A stretch of 64,000 nucleotides of DNA, taken from positions 186,001 to 250,000 of the forward strand of contig CAZVJF010000003.1 of assembly GCA_964627445.1 (NCBI GenBank), read 5' to 3'. The stretch's first letter is position 1. Each line of letters opens with the position of its first letter. The DNA is from Luteibaculum sp964627445. Lineage in GTDB: Bacteria; Bacteroidota; Bacteroidia; Flavobacteriales_D; Luteibaculaceae. Both the position numbers and the translations under genes were made by a program. Below are positions 27,518-37,034 of this stretch, piece by piece. The notes beneath the pieces are model-generated. The model was not told the DNA's origin. It saw only the letters and a program-made list of their open reading frames with translations, and made no database searches.

Positions 27518-30500
27518 ATGCGGATATTATTAGTTTTTCTGGCTTTTTTAGGCTGGATGTTTGCTGCTGCGCAAACACCAACGAATAATACCTGCGCCAA
27601 TGCTTCCAGTTTACTCTTCGACCAGGAGGGCCGTATATGTGTTGTAAACCAGAACACAACGCCCACAGCATCGGGTTTTGATTCGGGAACAAACGGAGCA
27701 TGCTCCGAAGCAGTGCGAGGTCCAGATATGTTCTACAGGTTCACGGCTGTTGCGCCCACCTTAACAGTAAATCTAAATGCACTGGGGGCTGAAAGTATAA
27801 AGCGCCCGCTAATTCACTTATTTAGAGGTAAATGCAATAACCCCATTTTAATAAGCTGTGCGCGTGAATTAGGAAATAATCCGGCTGAATTAAATGCTAC
27901 AATTACCCCCGGACAACCCTACTTTCTTGTAATATCCTCAGAAATAGAGGAGTTTGGCGATTTTGAACTCTGCGTTACCAACAATAGTGCAACGGATGAC
28001 CCGGGAGACAGGTGCGAAGTAGCAGGACGGCTTTGCAACAAAGCAACCGTAGAATTTGAGGATATGAGCAGTTATCAATCCTCAGGATTTAGGTCTGCTT
28101 GCTTCTCTTACGTGGTAAGAAAAGACGTTTGGTTATCATGGACAGTAGCAAGATCCGGATCTTGTGAATTCCTAATTGACCCGATGGGTAATACGGAATA
28201 TGATTGGGCTCTGTATGACATAACAGATGGTTGCCCCACAGAAGAAAGCGAAGCGATTACGTGCAATTACAATTACTCCAATAACTCTGGAGCTCCAACG
28301 GGTATCGCTACAAATCCCAACAGTTTTCCAGTACCTGGAGAAATCAGCGAGGTGGTCAATGTTATTCAAGGAAGAAGCTATGCATTACTTATCGATAACT
28401 GGAGTAATAACAATCTTGGTTTTTCTCTGGAATGGGGCGGAACTTTTGAAATTATCAGCTCAGACTTTGAGCTATCTCGTTTTCAGGGCTGTGATTCTCT
28501 AGAAGTAGATATCGATCATCCTGTTCTGATAGATCACCGGTACCTTTGGGATTTTGGTAACGGAAATACATTTGTTGGCGCCAATCCGCCTAGCCAGAAA
28601 TACACCCAACCAGGTTCTTACTTGATTAGTTTAAACGTGAACAGTGCCAATAACAACTGCAATTCAACTAGCAGTGCGTTGGTTACCGTTTCAGACCCAA
28701 AATTAACCTCAAATTTTACAGACACAACTGTTTGCGGTGCTCAGGAGCTTACTTTACTCGCTAACGCAGAATTAACCGAATTACAGTCTCCCGTAAGCTT
28801 TACTAATAGAAACGATAGAAGTATTCCAGACAATTCCAGTGATGGCATTATAAGTAGCTTGGAAGTTTCTATTGAAGGAAATCCAAAGCATACAGAAGAG
28901 TCTATACAAGGCATTTGCCTCTCGCTTGAGCATGCAAACTTATCCGACCTAACCCTTGAACTAGAAGCACCGAACGGAAAGCGAGTTACCCTTATCCGGA
29001 ACAATGGCGCTTTAACAAGCGACTTAAGAAACACGTGTTTTTCTGATGCCTCTACTATCTCTATAGATGAAGGTCAAAGCCCATACCCCGGTACTTTTAT
29101 GCCAAAGGACCCATTGAGTTCATTAGCTGGTGATTTCATCAATGGAACATGGAGTCTTCGGATTAAGGACGAAGCTCCAGGTATAAAAGGACTGCTAGAT
29201 TCATGGACCCTCGCGTTTAATAATGAAAACCAACCCACGTTTGCTTGGTCTCCAGGAGAATTTTTCTCTGATAGTACACAAGCTTTGCAGAAAGTATCTG
29301 TATCTCCAAATGGTAACTCTGAAGGCAAATATGATTTCCAATTGGATCTGATAGACCGGGTAGGTTGCTCTAGGTCTAAAAATATCACTGTGAATGTCGT
29401 TGAAAGACTCTTTGCTGGGGATACTGGGCGAGTTACACGATGTACCGAATCAATTAAAATTAATTTATTCGATTACCTGGAGCAGGGCTACGAACCTGGC
29501 GGTTACTGGCGTGGGGTTCAAAGTAACACTAATTTGAATGATGTCTCTGGAGACCTAAACTTGAGCGGCTACACTTCGGGAGTCTATGAATTTATTTATG
29601 CATTAGACAATATTTCCGAATGTGCCGAAACTACTGGGCATGTTTTTGTTTCCTTGGAAGAAAAACAAAATGCCGGAAAAGACACTTCTGTAAATGTATG
29701 TAGCAATTCTGTAAAAGTGAATCTTTTCGAATTGCTTGGCGGCAATCCTGACCCAGGAGGAGTCTGGGAAGATTTAAACGGCACTGGGAACTTTAACCCA
29801 GCTACGCAGGAGTTAAATGTAAGTAACTTAAGCGGTAATTATCAGTTTAGATACGCCTTCAATGACTTGTATCCTTGTGACTACGACACAGCAAATATAG
29901 AGGTAGCAATATTTTCTTCTCCAGAGATTTTTTTAGACAGTTTAGTATGTACCGCCACCAACGATAGTTACCGTGTGTATGCTACCATTACAGGTGGAGA
30001 TCCGAGCACCTATCAAATTACTCCTGCCAACGGTGTTATTACAGGGCAACAATTTGTTTCCAATAGCATTTTTGAGAATACTCCCTTTAGCTTTACGATT
30101 TCCGACAATGTCGGGTGCCCGGCCACCAGTAACCAACAAACGACCATTTCCGGAAACTACGATTGCGATTGCATTACGGAATCTGGAGGTATAACAACCC
30201 CTTTAGGATCCCAGGACTTGTGCTTTAACGACAGCATCATATTTGTTCCAGACGGAAACCATAGACTGGATGGAAACGATGGCTTAATGGCCGTAGTACA
30301 CTCGGCTCCCGGTACCAGTCTGGGTTCGGTTTATGCCTCATACCCATACAGTGATTCCATCATTGTCCGATTTGCCGAAAGCACAAACATTCCCGTGGGA
30401 GAGCGCGTGTATTTCTCTGTGATTGCAGGGGATGCCATTGGCGACAGCGTAGATCTAGCCGATCCCTCAGAGTGTTTGGATGTAAGCAGCGGCATCCCGG

Positions 30501-33250
30501 TTACGCTGCGTAGTAAACCTTACATGGCAGCCAATATGCTGGGCAACACCACCGTTTGTGAGGGAACGCGTGTAGATTTTAGAATGGAGCTCTTTACAGG
30601 TGTGGACCCCTTTACATTTACCGTAAATGGCGACACCACCGACTTGGTGTACCAAAACGACACCGTTAGTGCCGTAGTTTCAGGTGCTCCTCAGGCTAGC
30701 TTTTTGTTTGCTAACCTAACCGACAAATTTGGCTGCATTTCGGACACGGTTTTTACCCAAGTCCGCAATAGCACTCAAAAAGTTTCTCACGAAATCAATA
30801 GTATTTCTTGCGATCCCAACAATGAAAACTACCAAGTAGTATTGGACATAGACCGAGATTTCGATAGAAATATGGAACAACGGGGAGCGGTGACCTACAC
30901 GCCAATTAACGATACCTTGTATCAATCTGAGGTTATTCCTTCCGGGCAACCTTACAACGCTCTCTTTAATTACGAAATAGGCAACTGTCCAGACGATACG
31001 GTATCGGGTATACATACCTGCCCATGCGGTTCTTTTGCTGGTGCTTTAGCAGATATTCCAGCCGAAATTTGTGCCGATGAAGTGTTGCCATTGCAAGAAG
31101 TTTCAGCCTCCATCCTAGAACCCAACGATGCACTTAATTTTGTAGTAACACGAGATACTGCAAACCGCAGCAGCTTTGATGCCATTTTAACCGAAGCTCA
31201 AATCCTGGCACAAGACTTAACTCCAGGTAACACGTATTTCGTAGCCATTCTGGTGGGAGATAGCACAGTCAATGGGCTGGTAGCCTCTGAAGACACCTGC
31301 AGATCTTTTAGTGCCTGGAAAAAATTTACCGTTCTCCCCTTCACAAGCACAAGCTTTAACCTCTCTGCGGATAGCATATGCAGCGGATCGGATATTACCG
31401 TTTTTGCCAACTTCCTCCAGCCCCTTTATCGTAATGTTACCATACACGGGGCTTTAATTAGCAGTAACGACATAGAAACCCCTTTTAGCCACCAGGGCAC
31501 AGCCGGAGATTTTGGAACCAACTTTAATCTTACCGCTACGGACAGCGGAGTGTATGAAGTGCACGTAGACAGCGTTGCATACACCGGCAGTCGCTCTTGC
31601 ACCGAAATTATAGATGAGACCCTAACCTTTTACAGCATCCCCAATCCTGCTGTGAGTTTGGCGGAAAGCTTTAAGGTTTGTCCCGACCCTGGCGTTGCTG
31701 CAAAAATACCGGTAAGGTACATCCAAGGTATCGCGCCACTAGACCTCACTATAAGCAACGGGAATACGGTATGGGTACAAACGGTTACAGAAAATAACAC
31801 CGACACCATTTTGGTAGACCTACCCAGTGGCGATTATAAACTGTATGTAAACAGTCTTACGGGGAACTCTTCACAGCAATGCAGCTATACCTCGAGCGAT
31901 ACGGCTTTTTTAAGAGTTTTGGACAAACCCTCGCTCGCAGTAAGTGAGGTAAGCGACCCGATATGCGAAGACAGCCAGTTTGACATAACCCTCGGGGTTA
32001 CAGGCAATGATGCACCCTATAGTTTTGCAGCGTTTGATAAAGATAACAACCCACTTGGCACATTCACGGGGGTTGCCACAGAGCAAGAGGTGAAAAATAT
32101 TGCCATTGCCCAGCAACAAGTAGTGCAAATACGCAATTTCACTTCGAATGAAGGGTGTAGTGGAGACGACTTTCAGCACACCGTTAATGCAGCTCCTCGC
32201 CCGGTGTGGGTAAACCCGAAAGACACCAATATCTGCGAAGGCACATTGGCTCGCGTGCGCACCTCTATTATAGGAAATGCACCCTTTACTGCAGTTCTTG
32301 AGGAAAACGGAGAAAACAAAGCGTTCAATACCCTGAGTGCCGCAGACCTTATCACCCTAGACGCCAGTCAACCCGAAAACGATATATCTGTTGTTTCTAT
32401 TACCGATGCGTTGGGTTGCACAAGTCAGTTTAACAATGCCTCCTTTAAAGTTTTCAGAAGGCCCACTCCCAATAGCAGCCTAACATTCTCTGAGCTCTCA
32501 GGATGCGGTAATATCGATCTTGCTATTGCGAATACCACTACCAACGTTATTCTAGATGAATGCAATTGGAGCCTTAATGGAACCAATGTTACAGGTTGTG
32601 ATACGGTTTTCTATGAAACGGATGAAAGTGAGGTACTGATAGTAGATTATGTGTTAGAGTCTAATTACGGTTGCCGCTTTCAGAACTCCACATCCAGAAA
32701 CCTTGTAGTTAACCCCAGTCCAAAGGTGGCCTTTACTGCCAGCCCAGTACGGGTTTCTACGATAAGCCCTGTGGTTACCTTTAGCAACCAAACACCCGGG
32801 CAAAATGAGTACTTGTGGCGCTTTGACAACCTCGACAGCACCACAGCCTTCAGTCCTATTTACGAATTCCCCTCTCAAGATACCGGGAGCTATCATGTTA
32901 CTTTGATAGCCACCAATGAATTCGGATGTGTGGATAGTACCTCACAAATTATTCGAGTTTCCGAGCAAATTACCGTGTTTATTCCCAACAGTTTCTCTCC
33001 AAACGGTGATGGCCGCAACGACATCTTTATGCCTGGATTGATGTGGGATGATATAGCCCATTACGAACTTACTGTTTTCAACCGCTGGGGCCAAGTGGTT
33101 TACCAAACGCAAACCAACAACACGGGTTGGGATGGCCAGTTCCAAAATAGACCCGCCCCAAAAGGGTCGTACAACTTCTTGTTAAAGGTACAATCCACCT
33201 TTGAAGAAAAAGTGCATACCGTGCACGGAACCGTTTTACTGGTGCGCTAG
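27518..33250 (+). CDS. Large multidomain secreted protein with type-B T9SS sorting domain
   Basis: 1,910 residues. Signal peptide about 1-19 (to FAAAQ). Two jelly-roll-like beta regions follow to about 310, then a PKD domain (about 318-391, YLWDFGNGNTF), then a proprotein-convertase-type P domain (about 427-568) with the LSDLTLELEAPNG and GTWSLRIKDEAPG signatures. Ig-like units come next, two of them ending NLFDYLE or NLFELLGGNPDPGG. Two copies of a Cys-x-Cys module start near 882 and 1166. More Ig-like units lead to a second PKD-like domain near 1760. The end (about 1816-1910) is the gliding-motility-associated C-terminal domain: IPNSFSPNGDGRNDIF, FNRWGQVVY, GWDGQFQNRPAPKGSY. This sends the protein through the T9SS to the surface or medium. 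No catalytic domain is evident; adhesion is a reasonable guess. No strong plus-strand terminator follows. Confidence 0.92.
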   Translation: MRILLVFLAFLGWMFAAAQTPTNNTCANASSLLFDQEGRICVVNQNTTPTASGFDSGTNGACSEAVRGPDMFYRFTAVAPTLTVNLNALGAESIKRPLIHLFRGKCNNPILISCARELGNNPAELNATITPGQPYFLVISSEIEEFGDFELCVTNNSATDDPGDRCEVAGRLCNKATVEFEDMSSYQSSGFRSACFSYVVRKDVWLSWTVARSGSCEFLIDPMGNTEYDWALYDITDGCPTEESEAITCNYNYSNNSGAPTGIATNPNSFPVPGEISEVVNVIQGRSYALLIDNWSNNNLGFSLEWGGTFEIISSDFELSRFQGCDSLEVDIDHPVLIDHRYLWDFGNGNTFVGANPPSQKYTQPGSYLISLNVNSANNNCNSTSSALVTVSDPKLTSNFTDTTVCGAQELTLLANAELTELQSPVSFTNRNDRSIPDNSSDGIISSLEVSIEGNPKHTEESIQGICLSLEHANLSDLTLELEAPNGKRVTLIRNNGALTSDLRNTCFSDASTISIDEGQSPYPGTFMPKDPLSSLAGDFINGTWSLRIKDEAPGIKGLLDSWTLAFNNENQPTFAWSPGEFFSDSTQALQKVSVSPNGNSEGKYDFQLDLIDRVGCSRSKNITVNVVERLFAGDTGRVTRCTESIKINLFDYLEQGYEPGGYWRGVQSNTNLNDVSGDLNLSGYTSGVYEFIYALDNISECAETTGHVFVSLEEKQNAGKDTSVNVCSNSVKVNLFELLGGNPDPGGVWEDLNGTGNFNPATQELNVSNLSGNYQFRYAFNDLYPCDYDTANIEVAIFSSPEIFLDSLVCTATNDSYRVYATITGGDPSTYQITPANGVITGQQFVSNSIFENTPFSFTISDNVGCPATSNQQTTISGNYDCDCITESGGITTPLGSQDLCFNDSIIFVPDGNHRLDGNDGLMAVVHSAPGTSLGSVYASYPYSDSIIVRFAESTNIPVGERVYFSVIAGDAIGDSVDLADPSECLDVSSGIPVTLRSKPYMAANMLGNTTVCEGTRVDFRMELFTGVDPFTFTVNGDTTDLVYQNDTVSAVVSGAPQASFLFANLTDKFGCISDTVFTQVRNSTQKVSHEINSISCDPNNENYQVVLDIDRDFDRNMEQRGAVTYTPINDTLYQSEVIPSGQPYNALFNYEIGNCPDDTVSGIHTCPCGSFAGALADIPAEICADEVLPLQEVSASILEPNDALNFVVTRDTANRSSFDAILTEAQILAQDLTPGNTYFVAILVGDSTVNGLVASEDTCRSFSAWKKFTVLPFTSTSFNLSADSICSGSDITVFANFLQPLYRNVTIHGALISSNDIETPFSHQGTAGDFGTNFNLTATDSGVYEVHVDSVAYTGSRSCTEIIDETLTFYSIPNPAVSLAESFKVCPDPGVAAKIPVRYIQGIAPLDLTISNGNTVWVQTVTENNTDTILVDLPSGDYKLYVNSLTGNSSQQCSYTSSDTAFLRVLDKPSLAVSEVSDPICEDSQFDITLGVTGNDAPYSFAAFDKDNNPLGTFTGVATEQEVKNIAIAQQQVVQIRNFTSNEGCSGDDFQHTVNAAPRPVWVNPKDTNICEGTLARVRTSIIGNAPFTAVLEENGENKAFNTLSAADLITLDASQPENDISVVSITDALGCTSQFNNASFKVFRRPTPNSSLTFSELSGCGNIDLAIANTTTNVILDECNWSLNGTNVTGCDTVFYETDESEVLIVDYVLESNYGCRFQNSTSRNLVVNPSPKVAFTASPVRVSTISPVVTFSNQTPGQNEYLWRFDNLDSTTAFSPIYEFPSQDTGSYHVTLIATNEFGCVDSTSQIIRVSEQITVFIPNSFSPNGDGRNDIFMPGLMWDDIAHYELTVFNRWGQVVYQTQTNNTGWDGQFQNRPAPKGSYNFLLKVQSTFEEKVHTVHGTVLLVR

Positions 33251-33426
33251 CCTATAAAGGTTCTAAGCCCGCTTTCCCTTGTGCTGATAGCTAGAGTCTA
33301 TATTTACTAGAGGAAAACCACGGCAGCCCAATTGCATTTAACGGACGAATCTTCTTCAGTCCTGTTGCAGCATTAACTTCCTTGCGATGGCACCTACACT
33401 GATACGGAAAACATACGATTACAAAA

Positions 33427-33459
33427 CAAAAAAAGCCCCGCCATTTACATGACGGGGCT
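33427..33459 (-). terminator. Rho-independent terminator of the M16 peptidase operon
   Basis: On the minus strand AGCCCCG (33453-33459) pairs with CGGGGCT (33434-33440) and is followed by seven T (33427-33433). A second small hairpin (TCTCAG/CTGAGA, 33463-33480) lies just before it. About 175 nt between the plus-strand gene end (33250) and this site show no gene. Confidence 0.85.
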
Positions 33460-33492
33460 AAATCTCAGTGCAAGCTGAGAGTCGTTAATTGA

Positions 33493-35598
33493 TTAGTTAA
33501 ACAAATCTTTGTCTAAGTTACTGTTTACTTTAATCTCTTCCCAATTTATGGTGATGTTTTGTGCACCAGAAATTTTAGACACTTTAGGGAACATGTACCC
33601 TTTTACTTCCTCATAATCCATTAAAGTGGTTATCGAAGTAAACTGCTGTCCTTGCGCTTCACCTGTTTGGATGGTTTGCACTTTTAAGCCAGTTTCCACA
33701 TCAAAATACTCGGTAGAAACATCGCCATCGGTATCGGTAACTTCTATTACATAAGCGTCTTTACCATCTACCGGTTCTATACCTACCAATTCGGTTTTAA
33801 AGCCCCACTCGTCATACATAAACTCAGAGTGCATGGTAGCTTCGCGCTTTGCGGCTTCCAGCTCGTCTCCTTCCAATTCTTTGCGACCTGTTTGCATATT
33901 GATGCTGACCCCTTTAGAACCGTTGTAGGTTTGCTTTTGCACTACGTTCCCGTTAAACATTACGCTAGTAGCAGACATGTTTGGCGCTTTATTGTAAGAA
34001 ACAAAGTCTAGGTTGGCAGTTTGGCCACCCATGCTAAGTTCTGCTTTACCCTTTTTGGTAATATCTTTAAGCTTCTTCAGTTTCTTATCGGCTTTTTTCT
34101 CCTCTTCAGTTACGGTGTAGGCCAACTTGTACTTTTTGTACACATCAGCTGCAGTCATACCTTCGGGTGCAGGCTTGCGTGTTACCGCATCGGCATCCTT
34201 TCCATAGAAATCGTAGAAAGCCACTTCAGAGTCGCTATCAAATTTCTTAAGGTTTTCAGCAACATCCTTATTTCCAACCACAACTACTAAGTTATCTTTT
34301 GGCTGGATGTACTTTTTAGCCATGGCCTGAACCTCTTCTACGGTTACCGAGCTCAAGCGGCTTAGGTAGTTCGCATAGTAATCTTCAGGAAGATTGTAAC
34401 GCTCAGTGTTTAAAGCAAAACGAGCTACTGTCTGAGGAGACTCCAAGCTGCGTGCAAAACTCCCGTTCATGCTATTCTTTACCAAAGACAGGTCATCCGC
34501 AGAAACTTTCTCTTTGGATAAACGATCTAGTTCATATAAGAACTCGGTTACAGAAGAATCCGTTACCTCGTTTCTTACAGAGGCATACGCGGTAAAGTAT
34601 CCAACATACTCATCAATATCAATGGTAGACCGTGCACCGTACGTGTAGCCTTTGTCCTCGCGAAGGTTTTGCATTAAACGACCGCTAAATACACCACCAC
34701 CTAGAATGTTATTCATAACGCTGGCAGGAATTGCATCCGGAGAACCGGGCTTAAGATCGATAGGATAGGTAACGTTAATTACAGACTGAACCGCACCCGT
34801 TTTAGGCACAAAGCACACGTTTACACCTTCTGGGTCAGTTACTTCTGGCAAAGTAGTACTCGGTACCTCTTTTTTCTCCCAAGCGCCAAAGTACTTCTTG
34901 GCCTTCGCTTCTGCTTCTACTCTATTGATGTCTCCAACAATAACTAGGTAGGCAATGTTTGGACGGAAGTAGGTGTTGTAGAATTCCTTACAGGTTTCTA
35001 CGGTTACATTTTTAACGGTTTCCTCGGTTTGGATTTCACCATAAGGGTGATCTGCTCCAAATTTTAAAACGTTAGAAACATTAGACATAATAGCATTAGG
35101 CTCCTCTTTGGCCGCAGCTAGGGCAGACAAGGTTTGCTTTTGAGCGCGATCTAGCTCATCCTGTGGAAAGCTTGGGTTTAATAACACATCCGAAACTATG
35201 GTCAATAGCTTATCGGTATGCTTGGTCAAAGACTGTGCATAAAAACCGTTGGCAGAGGTAGAGAAAGCGGCTCCAATAAAATCGATTTTCTCATCAATTT
35301 GTGCTTTTTCCATACTGGTTGTTCCGGTACGAAGTAATGAACCTGCCAACTCGGCATTTCCTGCCTTGTCTCCTTCTAGAAAAGGCGTGTAGTCCAGGGT
35401 TAAAGAGTAAGAGATAACAGGACGCTTATGATTCTCTACAAGAATCACCTTCAATCCATTATCTAGGGTAAACATTTCCGACTCTCCAATTTGAATTTTT
35501 GGTGCCGGGCCCGGTTCGGGTGCTTTTGATCTATCTACTTGCGCCACACTCGCAAAAGAGGCAGCCAAGAAAAGAAGTACAACGAATAAATTCTTCAT
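33493..35598 (-). CDS. M16 family peptidase-like subunit (zinc motif lost) with LolA-like C-terminal region
   Basis: 701 residues, signal peptide to SVAQ at about residue 20. Residues about 40-470 have the two-lobe M16 fold (VFSGRLMQNLREDKGYTYGA is the classic second-lobe motif), but where active members carry HxxEH this protein reads NAELAGSLL, so it cannot bind zinc. Such subunits pair with an active partner, which is the next gene upstream. Residues about 485-701, beginning TAADVYKKYK, look like a lipoprotein-carrier (LolA/LolB)-type beta domain with DKDAYVIEV and TGLKVQTIQTGEAQG. The two genes are 23 nt apart and end at a strong terminator. Periplasmic or outer-membrane peptide processing is expected; the substrate is unknown. 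Confidence 0.9.
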   Translation of the reverse strand: MKNLFVVLLFLAASFASVAQVDRSKAPEPGPAPKIQIGESEMFTLDNGLKVILVENHKRPVISYSLTLDYTPFLEGDKAGNAELAGSLLRTGTTSMEKAQIDEKIDFIGAAFSTSANGFYAQSLTKHTDKLLTIVSDVLLNPSFPQDELDRAQKQTLSALAAAKEEPNAIMSNVSNVLKFGADHPYGEIQTEETVKNVTVETCKEFYNTYFRPNIAYLVIVGDINRVEAEAKAKKYFGAWEKKEVPSTTLPEVTDPEGVNVCFVPKTGAVQSVINVTYPIDLKPGSPDAIPASVMNNILGGGVFSGRLMQNLREDKGYTYGARSTIDIDEYVGYFTAYASVRNEVTDSSVTEFLYELDRLSKEKVSADDLSLVKNSMNGSFARSLESPQTVARFALNTERYNLPEDYYANYLSRLSSVTVEEVQAMAKKYIQPKDNLVVVVGNKDVAENLKKFDSDSEVAFYDFYGKDADAVTRKPAPEGMTAADVYKKYKLAYTVTEEEKKADKKLKKLKDITKKGKAELSMGGQTANLDFVSYNKAPNMSATSVMFNGNVVQKQTYNGSKGVSINMQTGRKELEGDELEAAKREATMHSEFMYDEWGFKTELVGIEPVDGKDAYVIEVTDTDGDVSTEYFDVETGLKVQTIQTGEAQGQQFTSITTLMDYEEVKGYMFPKVSKISGAQNITINWEEIKVNSNLDKDLFN

Positions 35599-35621
35599 AA
35601 TAAAATGCTGTTTTCTAATTT

Positions 35622-36941
35622 TTAGTTGGCTTTTGATAGGTAATACAATACCACACGGTTCTCTTTCTTAAGGTACTTGTTGGCTACGCGCTTCATATCC
35701 GCTGGAGTCACCTTTCTGTAGCGCTCAATTTCAGTGTTTATCAAGTCTGCATCACCGTAGTACATGTGGTAATTAGCAAGGTTCTCAGCAACCCCAACTA
35801 CTCTAGAGTTACCCGATACAAAGTTTGCCTCCACCTGGTTTTTAATTTTCTGGAGCTCTTTATCAGAAACCAACTCAGTTTGCAGCTTCTTTACCTCTTC
35901 GTCAATAATAGCTTCTGCCGCCTGAGGATCTACTCCAGAATTACAAATAGCAAAGCTTAAAGTAAGTCCTGGGTGCTCTAATCCTAGAGGAAAAACACCG
36001 GTTTGCAAGGCTACTTGCTCTTGGTCTACCAAGCGCTTATACAAACGAGAAGACTGACCGCTAGAAAGTAAAGTTCCTAACATTTCCATGGCGTAAGCAT
36101 CGTCTGTGCCGGCAGCTGGAGAATGGTATGCTTGGATAACGGCAGGAAGTTGGATGTTATCGTAAACGGTGTCTCTAACTTCTGCTGTTTGCTTGGGTTC
36201 ATTAATTTCTGGAACAGGAATAGTTTCTGAACCTTTCTTAATTCCGCCAAAGTACTTCTTAACCAGTTTTTTGGTTTCCGCTATGTCAATATCTCCTGCG
36301 ATAGACAGTACCGCGTTATTCGGCACATAAAAGGTGTTGTAAAAATCCATAAACTCTGCATCAGTAGCAGCATTTAAGTGATCCATAGAACCAATAACCG
36401 ACCAACGATATGGGTGCTTTTTGTAAGCGCGCTTAAAGGTTTCTTCAAGGATAGAGCCATATGGCGTATTATCCATACGCTGTCTACGCTCTTCCTTTAC
36501 TACTTCGCGTTGGGTTTCAATACCTACGCTTTCCACTTTAGCGTGCATCAAACGCTCGCTTTCCAACCACAGGCCTAGCTCCAGTTGGTTGGATGGCAAT
36601 ACCTCATAGTAGAAAGTACGGTCTTGCGTTGTATTGGCATTAAGGACCCCCCCCGCATTTTCTATGTACTTATCAAACTCACCGCGGCCGATATTTTCCG
36701 ATCCTTCGAACAATAAGTGCTCAAAGAAGTGTGCCATTCCGGTGCGTTCTGGATTTTCGTTTTTAGATCCTACATGGTACATAATGGTTACCGCAACCAC
36801 CGGGGTAGAGTTGTCTTCGTGAAGGATTACGTGGAGACCATTGTCGAGGTCGTACTCCACAAAATCTATTTTTTTGGCTTGCGCCCAAGCACCAACCGTC
36901 AGTAAAGACAGTAGGGCTATCGAAAAGAGTTTCTTAGACAT
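35622..36941 (-). CDS. M16 family zinc metallopeptidase, active subunit
   Basis: 439 residues, signal peptide MSKKLFSIALLSLLTVGAWAQ-like (cleavage after about 21). The inverted zinc-binding motif HFFEH is at 71-75, with the third ligand Glu in REVVKEERR about 75 residues later. The second lobe has SGQSSRLYKRLVDQEQ. It forms a heterodimer-type pair with the zinc-less protein downstream. A run of eight G residues on the coding strand (36647-36654) encodes AGGV soon after the zinc motif; slippage there would abolish the protein. A hairpin terminator of the upstream TetR gene and a TATTTTTG -7-like box (36962-36969) precede it. Confidence 0.94.
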   Translation of the reverse strand: MSKKLFSIALLSLLTVGAWAQAKKIDFVEYDLDNGLHVILHEDNSTPVVAVTIMYHVGSKNENPERTGMAHFFEHLLFEGSENIGRGEFDKYIENAGGVLNANTTQDRTFYYEVLPSNQLELGLWLESERLMHAKVESVGIETQREVVKEERRQRMDNTPYGSILEETFKRAYKKHPYRWSVIGSMDHLNAATDAEFMDFYNTFYVPNNAVLSIAGDIDIAETKKLVKKYFGGIKKGSETIPVPEINEPKQTAEVRDTVYDNIQLPAVIQAYHSPAAGTDDAYAMEMLGTLLSSGQSSRLYKRLVDQEQVALQTGVFPLGLEHPGLTLSFAICNSGVDPQAAEAIIDEEVKKLQTELVSDKELQKIKNQVEANFVSGNSRVVGVAENLANYHMYYGDADLINTEIERYRKVTPADMKRVANKYLKKENRVVLYYLSKAN

Positions 36942-36961
36942 ACAATTTTTGTTTAGCGCCC

Positions 36962-37000
36962 CAAAAATAAAAGGATTAGCGGGCTATGCTAATCCTTTTA
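36962..37000 (-). terminator. Hairpin after the minus-strand tetR gene, overlapping a possible M16 promoter
   Basis: AAAGGATTAGC and GCTAATCCTTT (36970-37000 region) form an 11-bp stem with a 7-nt loop, followed on the minus strand by ATTTTT. The T tract is also part of TATTTTTG (36962-36969), a TAnnTTTG match that could serve the M16 operon, though no TTG sits at -33. Confidence 0.65.
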
Positions 37001-37034
37001 TACATAAGTGGTAAACAAAATGCTTGAATGCCTG

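Noticed and set aside
33251..33425. Possible small RNA or gene between the giant cargo gene and the M16 operon
   Set aside because: I see no open frame, promoter box or stable hairpin in this stretch apart from the terminator at its end.
33463..33480. Second terminator formed by TCTCAG/CTGAGA
   Set aside because: The stem is only 6 bp and has no T tract; the GC-rich hairpin next to it explains termination.
36640..36660. Frameshift in the M16 gene at the G8 tract
   Set aside because: The frame is continuous and the family sequence proceeds normally on both sides.
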